From an uncultured Lachnospiraceae bacterium (GTDB taxonomy: Bacteria; Bacillota; Clostridia; Lachnospirales; Lachnospiraceae): a stretch of 9,219 bases of DNA. The notes under the pieces are model-generated. The model did not search any database, was not told where the DNA came from, and saw only the letters and a list, made by a program, of their open reading frames with translations. The position numbers and the translations under genes were made by a program. Below are positions 1-5,840 of this stretch, in pieces. The stretch is taken from assembly GCA_945492935.1 (NCBI GenBank), contig CALYVE010000048.1:1-9219 (forward strand). The letters are read 5' to 3'. Each line of letters begins with the position of its first letter. Within the stretch, counting starts at the first letter, position 1.

Positions 1-1
1 A

Positions 2-73
2 TATTCAATTTTCATCCAGGTTGTTAAAATGCCGAGAGGCATGCTCATGACGGAGAATTCCTCTAAGAAATAA
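2..73 (+). CDS. Possible C-terminal end of an upstream gene (partial)
   Basis: Frame 2 is open from the window edge to a TAA at 71-73 and would encode about 23 residues ending in TENSSKK. The mixed hydrophobic then charged tail looks like an ordinary protein C-terminus. The other two forward frames are also open at the edge but stop earlier (25-27 and 48-50), so the frame choice rests only on length. The family cannot be recognised from so few residues. An AT-rich stretch and a T-rich tract (about 65-110) follow, with only a poor hairpin. Confidence 0.25.
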   Translation, partial: YSIFIQVVKMPRGMLMTENSSKK

Positions 74-112
74 AAGAAATATATATTGGTTGTTTATTCT
101 CTGTCTTTTATG

Positions 113-142
113 TTGAACAATTCTATGTAGATTTGGTATAAT
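113..142 (+). promoter_or_regulatory. Sigma-A type extended -10 promoter for the PilZ gene
   Basis: A perfect TATAAT lies at 137-142, preceded by TG at 134-135 (extended -10). A TTGAAC -35 element (4 of 6 matches) lies at 113-118 with an 18-base spacer. Transcription would start near 149 and give a leader of about 100 bases before the preferred start codon at 248. Confidence 0.65.
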
Positions 143-247
143 AAACAGGACAATGTAAGAGCAGATAGATACAGAAACCTGCCGATTACATGACAACACG
201 AAGGTGAATGAATGTCACAGGGTAGTGATGAAAGAATAGGAGGAATT

Positions 248-562
248 ATGGAAGAACGCAGACAAATAAACAGAGTTGGTTATTTAGCAGATGCAGTGAT
301 TGTAACATGTGATACATTTGACAAGTATTATGTTAAGACAGATAATGTGAGCCCGCTTGGTATGGGTATCATAGCACCGGCTGATATGCCGGAGATCGTA
401 GGAAAAGATGTTATTATCGTGGCACAGACGATGATTATGTATGCAGATGTGACAAGACAGGAAAAGCAGGACGATGGATCGTTTGTTATTGGTGTTGCGG
501 CAAGACAGTTTACGCCGGAAGTGCTTGCGTATTTGTTCGAGAAAATTGCACCGGAGGATTAA
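248..562 (+). CDS. Single-domain PilZ protein, probable c-di-GMP receptor
   Basis: This is a 104-residue cytoplasmic protein made of little more than one PilZ domain. The two hallmark c-di-GMP motifs are present and correctly ordered: RxxxR at R5-R9 (RQINR) and [D/N]xSxxG at N33-G38 (NVSPLG), followed by alternating hydrophobic strands typical of the PilZ barrel. I chose ATG 248 because AGGAGG (238-243) sits just upstream and because the domain starts immediately. An in-frame ATG at 212 with only a weak AAGGTG would add 12 residues. There is no output domain, so it probably acts by binding a partner protein, for example in motility, adhesion or exopolysaccharide control; the partner is not evident. 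No cyclase or phosphodiesterase gene lies in the window. The gene stands alone behind its own promoter. Confidence 0.85.
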   Translation: MEERRQINRVGYLADAVIVTCDTFDKYYVKTDNVSPLGMGIIAPADMPEIVGKDVIIVAQTMIMYADVTRQEKQDDGSFVIGVAARQFTPEVLAYLFEKIAPED

Positions 563-735
563 TTTACAATCACTTCGTGGAACAAACAGCTTTCTTCATG
601 GAGCAACTAAGCGAAAGCGGTACCGGAATTGAACCATCACTTTGGAGAAAGTATCCGGACAAGAAATTGTCCGAGCAAGAACCATGCCAGCGATTACTTG
701 ACAGAAACAAATTCATTGATGTCATTGCTTTTTAG
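562..735 (+). pseudogene. Unidentified open stretch, possible gene remnant or small protein
   Basis: Between the PilZ gene and the next gene, frame 1 stays open to a TAG at 733-735. The composition looks coding (varied residues with Trp, Pro, Cys and charged runs such as SLWRKYPDKK) and unlike the AT-rich spacers elsewhere. From ATG 598 it would give a 45-residue peptide. However, neither ATG 598 nor GTG 577 has a ribosome binding site at usable distance, and the open frame runs back into the PilZ gene without its own start. A decayed 3' end of a gene is therefore as likely as an expressed small protein. I do not recognise the family. The stretch also contains a perfect GAAA-loop hairpin at 656-673, so a structured RNA is a third reading. 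Confidence 0.3.
656..673 (+). other. Stem-loop with GAAA tetraloop
   Basis: CGGACAA (656-662) and TTGTCCG (667-673) form a perfect 7-bp stem closed by GAAA, a stable GNRA tetraloop. No T-tract follows, so it is not a terminator. A smaller GC-GAAA-GC element lies about 45 bases upstream in the sequence AGCGAAAGC. The role is unknown: RNA structure, or chance within a coding remnant. Confidence 0.45.
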
Positions 736-753
736 CAACCAATTTACTAGAAT
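698..753 (+). promoter_or_regulatory. Candidate promoter region for the repeat membrane protein
   Basis: Two overlapping options are visible. One is a perfect TTGACA (698-703) with a 16-base spacer to TGTCAT (720-725) carrying an upstream TG. The other is TTGCTT (725-730) with a 17-base spacer to TAGAAT (748-753). Neither is complete. A 12-base palindrome, AATGATATCATT (757-768), lies just downstream near the expected start of transcription and could be an operator. Confidence 0.35.
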
Positions 754-801
754 ATCAATGATATCATTTTTTTAAAAGGAGAATGAACGGAGGGTTTTCT
801 T

Positions 802-2313
802 ATGGATTTTAATTCAAATGACAATGACCAGACTGTAATTGTACCTCAGGATGCCTATGGTCAGATGCCACCGCAGATGATGAACGATATGTATGGACAG
901 TCACAGCAGATGCCGAACAATATGGCAAATCAGTCACAGCAGATACCGAACAATATGTATAATCAGTCGCAGCAGATGCCGAACAATATGTATAATCAGT
1001 CGCAGCAGATGCCGGGCAACATGTATAATCAGGGACAGCAAACGACAAATGGTATGTATGGACAGCAGGCGGGGAACCAAATGTATAATCAGACGCAGCC
1101 ACAGTTCAATACATATAGTCAGCCGGTACAACCGAAAATGCCGAACAATCCGCCAAAGAAGAAAAAGACAGGTTTGATTGTTGGTATAATTATTGCTGTT
1201 ATTCTTATTGCCGGTTGTATTTGCGCAGCATTTTTGGCTCCTAAAATCATTGAGAAAAAGGACAAGAAGGCAGCAGAAAAACCAATAGAGAAGTTTTTTG
1301 AAGGTTTTGAAAACAGAGATTTAGAGGAAGCCTATGAAGCGTTTCACCCGGATTATAGAGATATAATGCTTGGAAATGTGTATTTATCAGCTGGTGTATC
1401 GGATAATGAAGGTTACTGGGATATGCAGGATACGACGTTTGGTAGCAATCTTAAGGTATCCTACGAAGTCAAAAAGATTAGTAAAGTAAGCAATATTGAT
1501 GATGTAGAGAATAAAATCAAGACAGCTTTTGGTTCAAAGATTGATATCAAGAAGGCATATAGCTTTACAGTTGAAGAGACTTATTCCGGCAAAAATGGAA
1601 CCGTTGTGCTTCAGGAGACTATTATTTCAGGTAAGACGGATGGCGATTGGTATATTGTATATGCAATAACAGATGAGATGCTTTCAAATACTGTTCAGGA
1701 ACCAACTCCTACAACGGAGGAGCCTACAGAAGTACCGACGGAAGAACCAACCGAGGAACCAACCGAGGAACCAACAACTGAGGAACCAACAACACAGACT
1801 TCCGTAGAGCCGGTAGGCGACTGGGACTGGAATAGCATGGGCTTTGTATATAATGGCGTTACATATTATCTCGGAAACATGACATATAGTGATATTGAGG
1901 CAATGGGATTTTCGATGGATGACTCGTATCTTGATCAGAATCTGGAGGATTATCAGTACACATTCAGCGAGAAGGCAACAGCAGCAGATGGCTCATATAT
2001 TTATGTGCGTTTTAAAAACTTAACCGGTAACGGAACACGCAAGATTCGTGATTGTGAAATTTTAGGTGTTGATTTCATGTTTGACGGTTGGAAAAATCTC
2101 TATGTTTCAACACTCAATAATGGTATTACAAGAGACATGTCAATCGATGATTGTAAGAGTATTATGGGCGAGCCGGATAGAGACTATACGAGTGATGATG
2201 GAACATATTGTTCACTTACATACGAAATGTCTGACGATGCTTATTCGAATTCTGTACAACTTTCATTTAGTGATGGTAAGTTAACGCAAATTGAACTGGA
2301 GAATTACAATTAA
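802..2313 (+). CDS. Single-pass membrane protein with Q/N/M/P repeat and two outer domains
   Basis: The 503-residue protein has five parts. Residues 1-118 are Gln/Asn/Met/Pro-rich low complexity with an 11-residue repeat (YNQSQQMPNNM type). A KKKK patch (119-122) precedes a membrane helix at about 124-146. Residues 158-296 form a folded region starting PIEKFFEGFENRDLEEAYEA, which resembles the small NTF2-like/DUF4878-type envelope domains. A Thr/Glu/Pro linker spans about 300-335. A second domain (about 338-503) is rich in Asp, Tyr and Gly. With no cleavable signal, the expected topology is repeat inside and domains outside. GGAGGG (789-794) sits 7 bases before the ATG. The architecture matches poorly described sensor-like or cell-wall-contact proteins of Clostridia; no catalytic motif is visible and I cannot assign a function. 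The UUCG-loop terminator that follows suggests a single-gene unit. Confidence 0.85.
   Translation: MDFNSNDNDQTVIVPQDAYGQMPPQMMNDMYGQSQQMPNNMANQSQQIPNNMYNQSQQMPNNMYNQSQQMPGNMYNQGQQTTNGMYGQQAGNQMYNQTQPQFNTYSQPVQPKMPNNPPKKKKTGLIVGIIIAVILIAGCICAAFLAPKIIEKKDKKAAEKPIEKFFEGFENRDLEEAYEAFHPDYRDIMLGNVYLSAGVSDNEGYWDMQDTTFGSNLKVSYEVKKISKVSNIDDVENKIKTAFGSKIDIKKAYSFTVEETYSGKNGTVVLQETIISGKTDGDWYIVYAITDEMLSNTVQEPTPTTEEPTEVPTEEPTEEPTEEPTTEEPTTQTSVEPVGDWDWNSMGFVYNGVTYYLGNMTYSDIEAMGFSMDDSYLDQNLEDYQYTFSEKATAADGSYIYVRFKNLTGNGTRKIRDCEILGVDFMFDGWKNLYVSTLNNGITRDMSIDDCKSIMGEPDRDYTSDDGTYCSLTYEMSDDAYSNSVQLSFSDGKLTQIELENYN
892..1083 (+). repeat. 33-bp in-frame tandem repeat (11 residues) in the membrane protein
   Basis: Five units of 33 bases (892-1056) encode variants of YNQSQQMPNNM. 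The middle units (residues 42-52, 53-63, 64-74) are nearly identical; the first and the fifth are more diverged, and a shortened sixth (residues 86-94) follows. Because the unit is a multiple of three, gain or loss of copies keeps the frame, so copy number may vary between strains. Confidence 0.85.
1702..1794 (+). repeat. EPTEEP-type linker repeat
   Basis: Short in-frame repeats based on GAACCAACCGAG encode a Thr-Glu-Glu-Pro linker (residues about 301-331) that separates the two outer domains. Such acidic, proline-rich spacers are common in surface proteins of gut Firmicutes. Confidence 0.8.
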
Positions 2314-2315
2314 TC

Positions 2316-2343
2316 TTGACGCATCTATGAAGCATGTATTAAT
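2316..2343 (+). promoter_or_regulatory. Candidate promoter upstream of the epimerase
   Basis: TTGACG (2316-2321, 5 of 6 matches) is followed after 16 bases by ATTAAT (2338-2343) with TG at 2335-2336. It starts right after the preceding stop codon. If real, the terminator-like hairpin at 2369-2396 would lie inside the epimerase leader. The -10 is a 4-of-6 match, so this call is tentative. Confidence 0.35.
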
Positions 2344-2368
2344 TGTAAAGAATTAAATCTGTTTTAAA

Positions 2369-2400
2369 AGGAAAGATCACTTCGGTGGTCTTTCTTGTTA
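2369..2400 (+). terminator. Rho-independent terminator with UUCG loop
   Basis: AAGAAAGATCAC-like stem 2369-2380 pairs with 2385-2396 (12 pairs including G-U) around a TTCG tetraloop. A short imperfect T-rich tail follows (CTTGTTA). It is placed to end the membrane-protein transcript, but it also lies only 25 bases before the epimerase start. Confidence 0.75.
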
Positions 2401-2421
2401 TTGGGCATTTGGGAGGTTAAT

Positions 2422-3297
2422 ATGTATTTTATAGAAAATGATTATATGAAGGCAGAAATAAATGCAAAGGGAGCTGAACTTGCTTCTCTCGTTCATGACG
2501 ATAAGGAGTATTTATGGAATGCAGATGCGAGATATTGGGCAAGAACAGCACCGGTTCTGTTTCCTTTTGTAGGATCTGTCAGTGGCGGTGCGTATCGTTA
2601 TGAGGGTGACGAATACAAGATGGGACAGCATGGATTTGCTCGCGATATGGAGTTTGAACTTTGTGAAAGGACGGAGGATTCTATTTGTTTTGTGCTTCGT
2701 GATTCAGGTGAAACATTTGCGAAATACCCATTTCATTTTTCTTTGTATGTTGGATATGCACTGGATGGGAACACACTTCGCGTGAACTGGAAGGTAGAGA
2801 ATACTGATACAAAGGAATTGCTGTTTTCGATTGGTGGACATCCGGCATTTCTGTGCCCGATTAACAACAAGGGCAGGCAGACCGATTACAGTCTCTTACT
2901 CAAAAAGAATGGTCAGCCGGTTGATTCTGTTTTGATTGGCGTTCTTGCGGATGGACTGCTTTCGGATGAAAGCTTTGCACTAAAAACGAATAACGGCATG
3001 TACAAAATAACGGAAACAATGTTTGATCGAGATGCGTTAATTATTGAGAATCAGCAACTGGATGAGGTTTCCCTTGTTGCGCCGGATGGTGATACATACG
3101 TGACAGTTCAATTTGATACTCCTCTTATGGGTATTTGGTCACCAACAAAAAAACAGGCACCGTTTGTCTGTATTGAGCCTTGGTATGGTCGTTGCGATCG
3201 CGTAGGTTTTGACGGAGATTTGAAAAAACGGGAATACGGCAATCGACTGGCTCCCGGAGAGGCGTTCGAAGGCGGATTTGAGGTTAAAATTTATTAA
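2422..3297 (+). CDS. Aldose 1-epimerase (LacX-like galactose mutarotase superfamily)
   Basis: A 291-residue cytoplasmic enzyme predicted to interconvert alpha and beta anomers of free aldoses, feeding sugars into kinases and isomerases. Family signatures are visible: FPFVG (47-51), GQHGFAR with H70, GGHPAF with H140, and CIEPW with E252, the expected catalytic or binding His and Glu positions of the superfamily. The length is normal for the LacX/YeaD-like branch. ATG 2422 is chosen because GGGAGG (2411-2416) precedes it by 5 bases and ENDYMKAEI is the usual family start. An in-frame ATG at 2395 lies within the terminator hairpin region. The truncated PNPOx-like gene follows after 14 bases and is probably co-transcribed. 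The actual sugar is unknown; a neighbouring xylanase suggests pentoses or glucose, which is inference. Confidence 0.88.
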   Translation: MYFIENDYMKAEINAKGAELASLVHDDKEYLWNADARYWARTAPVLFPFVGSVSGGAYRYEGDEYKMGQHGFARDMEFELCERTEDSICFVLRDSGETFAKYPFHFSLYVGYALDGNTLRVNWKVENTDTKELLFSIGGHPAFLCPINNKGRQTDYSLLLKKNGQPVDSVLIGVLADGLLSDESFALKTNNGMYKITETMFDRDALIIENQQLDEVSLVAPDGDTYVTVQFDTPLMGIWSPTKKQAPFVCIEPWYGRCDRVGFDGDLKKREYGNRLAPGEAFEGGFEVKIY

Positions 3298-3311
3298 AGG
3301 AGCTTTGCACT

Positions 3312-3569
3312 ATGAAGGAAGTTTCGAAACAGATTCAAAAGAATCCAAATGTTGAAATTAGCTGCTTCGATGGTAACAACCGGCTTTGTTTAGCAGGAAG
3401 GCTTGTTCGGGATGAACGCAAGGAAGCAAAGAAACATATGCTTGATAATTATCCGCATTTAAGGGCTATGTATTCTGAAGAGGATGATAATACAGAGGTA
3501 CTTTATTTTGAAGATGCAACAGCAACCTTTTCGTCATTTTCAGAAGCACCGAGGACAATCAACTTCTAA
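3312..3569 (+). CDS. PNPOx-like FMN-binding split-barrel protein, N-terminally truncated
   Basis: The 85 residues match the C-terminal two-thirds of the pyridoxamine 5'-phosphate oxidase-like family of about 130 residues. Recognisable segments are SKQIQKNPNVEISCFDG, a LVRDERKEAKKHMLDNYPHL helix region, MYSEEDDNTEVLYF and the TATFSSF ending. The usual start (a VYEFLKK helix, then TYYLATV...PRVRPFG strands, about 45 residues, contributing to the FMN site) is absent. Upstream in-frame codons run into the epimerase, so the missing part is not hidden in an alternative start. AAAGGAG (3296-3302) lies 9 bases before ATG, which suggests an in-frame deletion that kept the ribosome binding site and start. 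It may make a stable but flavin-poor protein, or be a pseudogene. The missing part is judged from memory of the family. Confidence 0.75.
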   Translation: MKEVSKQIQKNPNVEISCFDGNNRLCLAGRLVRDERKEAKKHMLDNYPHLRAMYSEEDDNTEVLYFEDATATFSSFSEAPRTINF

Positions 3570-3622
3570 AAATAATTTTGTGCAATATAGCAATTATGGT
3601 AAAAAGATACTAACGTATTTTG

Positions 3623-3652
3623 TTGTTACGTCAGAATTCAGTATGTTATAAT
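3623..3652 (+). promoter_or_regulatory. Extended -10 promoter for the DUF4867 gene
   Basis: TATAAT (3647-3652) with TG at 3644-3645 and a TTGTTA -35 (3623-3628, 4 of 6) at 18-base spacing. A 5-bp inverted repeat, ACGTA (3613-3617) and TACGT (3627-3631), overlaps the -35 and could be a weak operator. Confidence 0.65.
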
Positions 3653-3690
3653 TCACACATAGAATTTATCAAATAAGGAGGAGTTATATA

Positions 3691-4305
3691 ATGGAAATTA
3701 AAAAGGTTACTGATCGTTCGTTCCGCAAGTATGGACGTGTACTCGAGGGCTACGACTTCACAGAATTGATTAAGGCTATGGAGCAGGCTCCACTTCCTGA
3801 TGGTGTTATTTATGAACCGTCTGTTGATTATCTTGAGGCACTTCCGATTGCACAGGAATTCAAGACAAGAGCATATGGTGAACTTGATGTTCAAATTGGT
3901 TTCTGTAATGGTCATAACAAGAAGTTAAATGCAGCTGAGTACCACCGAAGCTCAGAACTTAATATTGCATGTACGGATGCCGTTCTTATTATTGGTAGTC
4001 AGACTGACGTTGAGGAAGATAATACATATGACACTTCGAAGATGGAAGCATTTCTCGTACCGGCGGGTATGGGTGTAGAGGTATTTGCTACAACACTTCA
4101 CTATGCACCATGCAACGTTGATGATGCCGGATTTAAGGTGGTTGTTGTTCTCCCGAAGGGAACAAATTATCCGCTTGCAGAGGCTCATGCCGGTGGTGAG
4201 GATGCGCTTCTTGCTGCTACAAATAAGTGGTTGATTGGTCATGCTGAAGGCGGACTTCCTGAAGGAAGCTTCATTGGATTAAAGGGCGAGAATCTTTCAA
4301 TCTAA
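3691..4305 (+). CDS. DUF4867 family protein (cupin-like)
   Basis: The 204-residue cytoplasmic protein matches the DUF4867 family, common in Lachnospiraceae and of unknown function. Family-like segments are EGYDFTELI (19-27), QIGFCNGHNKKLNAAEYHRSSE (about 68-89), SKMEAFLVPAG (116-126) and TLHYAPC (135-141). H85, E89, E119 and H137 are spaced like the metal ligands of cupin-type barrels, and the overall look is close to ureidoglycolate lyase-like cupins. Metal binding and any sugar-related enzymatic role are inference. AAGGAGG (3675-3681) precedes the ATG by 9 bases. The gene has its own strong promoter and terminator, so it is monocistronic, lying between the epimerase pair and the xylanase. 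A carbohydrate-linked role (isomerase, lyase or sensor) is suggested only by this context. Confidence 0.85.
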   Translation: MEIKKVTDRSFRKYGRVLEGYDFTELIKAMEQAPLPDGVIYEPSVDYLEALPIAQEFKTRAYGELDVQIGFCNGHNKKLNAAEYHRSSELNIACTDAVLIIGSQTDVEEDNTYDTSKMEAFLVPAGMGVEVFATTLHYAPCNVDDAGFKVVVVLPKGTNYPLAEAHAGGEDALLAATNKWLIGHAEGGLPEGSFIGLKGENLSI

Positions 4306-4318
4306 ATAATGAATTTGC

Positions 4319-4355
4319 AAAGAGCGCAGGTCCGTTGGATTTGCGCTCTTTTGTT
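4319..4355 (+). terminator. Strong rho-independent terminator after the DUF4867 gene
   Basis: AAAGAGCGCA (4319-4328) and TGCGCTCTTT (4342-4351) form a perfect 10-bp stem, extended inward by a TCC/GGA mini-stem. The TTTTGTT tail completes a canonical intrinsic terminator. Confidence 0.9.
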
Positions 4356-4403
4356 GAATTACGCCAAAGAGACCAAGTTTTTCATGCGTGAGAATTTTGA
4401 AGT

Positions 4404-4430
4404 GTGAAGAAAAATCTTTCACTTTGTTTT
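4404..4430 (+). terminator. Possible attenuator hairpin in the xylanase leader
   Basis: GTGAAGA (4404-4410) pairs with TCTTTCAC (4415-4422), leaving a one-base bulge and an AAAA loop, followed by TTTGTTTT. It lies only about 20 bases before the xylanase start and after the DUF4867 terminator. It could therefore act as a leader attenuator, or be chance in AT-rich DNA. I saw no convincing promoter for the xylanase in 4352-4449. Confidence 0.3.
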
Positions 4431-4449
4431 AAATGGGAGGTTATGATAT

Positions 4450-5700
4450 ATGAACAGAGTAGAGCATAGATGTGAGACGGCATGTGTGAAGGTTGTTGAT
4501 GAAAAAGGCAATGTGCTTGCAGGACAGAAGGTACATTTCGAGTTAAAGAAGCATGAATTTCTATTTGGTTGTGGTGGCTTTGACTCCATTCCGCTTACAA
4601 ATGATATTCCGGATGCGCTTCTTCCGTTTTATGACTATAAGTATATTCATGATAAGACATATTATAAAGACCGTATGAATAAGTGGCTTGGCATTTTTAA
4701 TTATGCGACACTTCCGTTTTATTGGGGCGATTATGAGCCGACGGAGGGACATCCGCAGTATGAAACTCGAATGAATGCAGCAAATTTTTTGCTGGAACAT
4801 GGTGTTTCTTTGAAGGGACATCCTCTTTGCTGGCATACGGTATGTGCACCTTGGCTCATGGAATATGATAACAAGTCAATTCTTGAGAAGCAGCTTGCAC
4901 GTATTGAACGCGATGTAACGGCATTTAAGGGCAAAATTGATAAATGGGATGTCATAAATGAAACAGTAATCATGCCGGTTTATGATCGATATGACAATGC
5001 AATCACACGAATTTGCAAAGAATATGGTCGGATACCGCTTATTAAAGAGGTGTTTGATGCTGCACATGCAGCAAATCCGAATGCGACACTTCTGATTAAC
5101 GATTTTGATTTGTCGGATGAATATCGAAGGGTTATTAGCGACTGCCTGGATGCAGGTGTTCCGATTCATGCCATCGGCATTCAGACGCATCAACATCAGG
5201 GCTACAAGGGAATGGCATGGCTTGAAGATGTTTTAAAACGGTTTTCTGTATTTGGCCTTCCGCTTCATTTTACGGAAAACACCCTGGTGTCCGGTGAGAT
5301 TATGCCGGCGCATATTGTTGATTTAAATGACTACGTTGTGGATGAGTGGCCTTCAACCCCGGAGGGTGAGGCGCGCCAGGCAAAAGAATGGGAAGAAATG
5401 TATGTACGATTGTTTAACGAACCGATTGTTGAGGCGATTACTGCCTGGGATTTTGCGGATGGTGCATGGCTGAAGGCACCAAGCGGAATTATTCATGAGG
5501 ATGGCACGACAAAGCCTGTATATCATTTGCTTAAGGAATATGTGCATAACAAGTGGCATACGTCCGTGGATTTGGTAACCGACGAAAATGGTTATGTGAA
5601 AATATCCGGTTATCGTGGTATGTATGACGTGACCGTAAACGATAAGCGTGCGGAATATAAGCTTGGAAAAGAACCTGGTGATTGCGTGATGGTTGGATAA
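4450..5700 (+). CDS. Intracellular endo-1,4-beta-xylanase, GH10
   Basis: The 416-residue protein is a glycoside hydrolase family 10 enzyme that cleaves beta-1,4-xylan or xylo-oligosaccharides with retention of configuration. GH10 landmarks appear in order: GHPLCWH (123-129), the acid/base E171 in WDVINE, NDFD (217-220), GIQTHQHQG (243-251), the nucleophile E276 in HFTE and AWDFADGAW (332-340). A small beta-type segment (about 1-40) precedes the barrel and another (about 372-416) follows it. There is no signal peptide, membrane segment or carbohydrate-binding module, so it should work in the cytoplasm on imported oligosaccharides. GGGAGG (4435-4440) precedes the ATG by 9 bases. The 3' end carries a 13-base direct repeat crossing the stop codon. 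No xylosidase or transporter lies within the window. Confidence 0.93.
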   Translation: MNRVEHRCETACVKVVDEKGNVLAGQKVHFELKKHEFLFGCGGFDSIPLTNDIPDALLPFYDYKYIHDKTYYKDRMNKWLGIFNYATLPFYWGDYEPTEGHPQYETRMNAANFLLEHGVSLKGHPLCWHTVCAPWLMEYDNKSILEKQLARIERDVTAFKGKIDKWDVINETVIMPVYDRYDNAITRICKEYGRIPLIKEVFDAAHAANPNATLLINDFDLSDEYRRVISDCLDAGVPIHAIGIQTHQHQGYKGMAWLEDVLKRFSVFGLPLHFTENTLVSGEIMPAHIVDLNDYVVDEWPSTPEGEARQAKEWEEMYVRLFNEPIVEAITAWDFADGAWLKAPSGIIHEDGTTKPVYHLLKEYVHNKWHTSVDLVTDENGYVKISGYRGMYDVTVNDKRAEYKLGKEPGDCVMVG

Positions 5701-5729
5701 AAGCAGGATCATCCTGTGATTGCGTGATG
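5679..5729 (+). repeat. 13-base direct repeat spanning the xylanase stop codon
   Basis: TGATTGCGTGATG occurs at 5679-5691 (last codons of the xylanase) and again at 5717-5729 (past the stop). Each copy is preceded by CCTG, with one extra G in the first copy. Between them lies a small CAGGA-TCA-TCCTG hairpin (5705-5715). The pattern looks like a short local duplication. Confidence 0.75.
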
Positions 5730-5768
5730 AGTTATGTACGGAAAGTAAATATTATTGTTCGAAAAAGA

Positions 5769-5797
5769 TTGATAGAGCGATAGAAATATGTTATATG
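5769..5797 (+). promoter_or_regulatory. Promoter for the hydrogenase gene
   Basis: TTGATA (5769-5774, 5 of 6) is spaced 17 bases from TATATG (5792-5797, 4 of 6), with TG at 5789-5790. Transcription would start near 5804. This places an in-frame ATG at 5802 outside the transcript and supports the start at 5841. Confidence 0.5.
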
Positions 5798-5840
5798 TTT
5801 TTTGAAAATATTATTAATTAACACGAAATGGAGATATATT

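Noticed and set aside
5..199. 64-codon open frame on the minus strand
   Set aside because: It lacks a good ribosome binding site, overlaps a strong + strand promoter and has no recognisable family features; it is most likely a chance frame in AT-rich DNA.
563..801. c-di-GMP riboswitch, suggested by the PilZ neighbour and GAAA loops
   Set aside because: The conserved core segments of the GEMM-I and GEMM-II classes are not present; only generic GNRA hairpins are seen.
809..1177. Other-frame open reading frames across the Q/N repeat
   Set aside because: They are shadows produced by the in-frame repeat of the 802-2313 gene and carry no start signals.
2395..2421. Longer epimerase start at ATG-equivalent 2395
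   Set aside because: It lies in the terminator hairpin arm and tail and has no ribosome binding site; GGGAGG clearly serves ATG 2422.
5802..5840. Longer hydrogenase start at ATG 5802
   Set aside because: It has no ribosome binding site, lies upstream of the predicted transcription start, and adds 13 residues not typical of the family.
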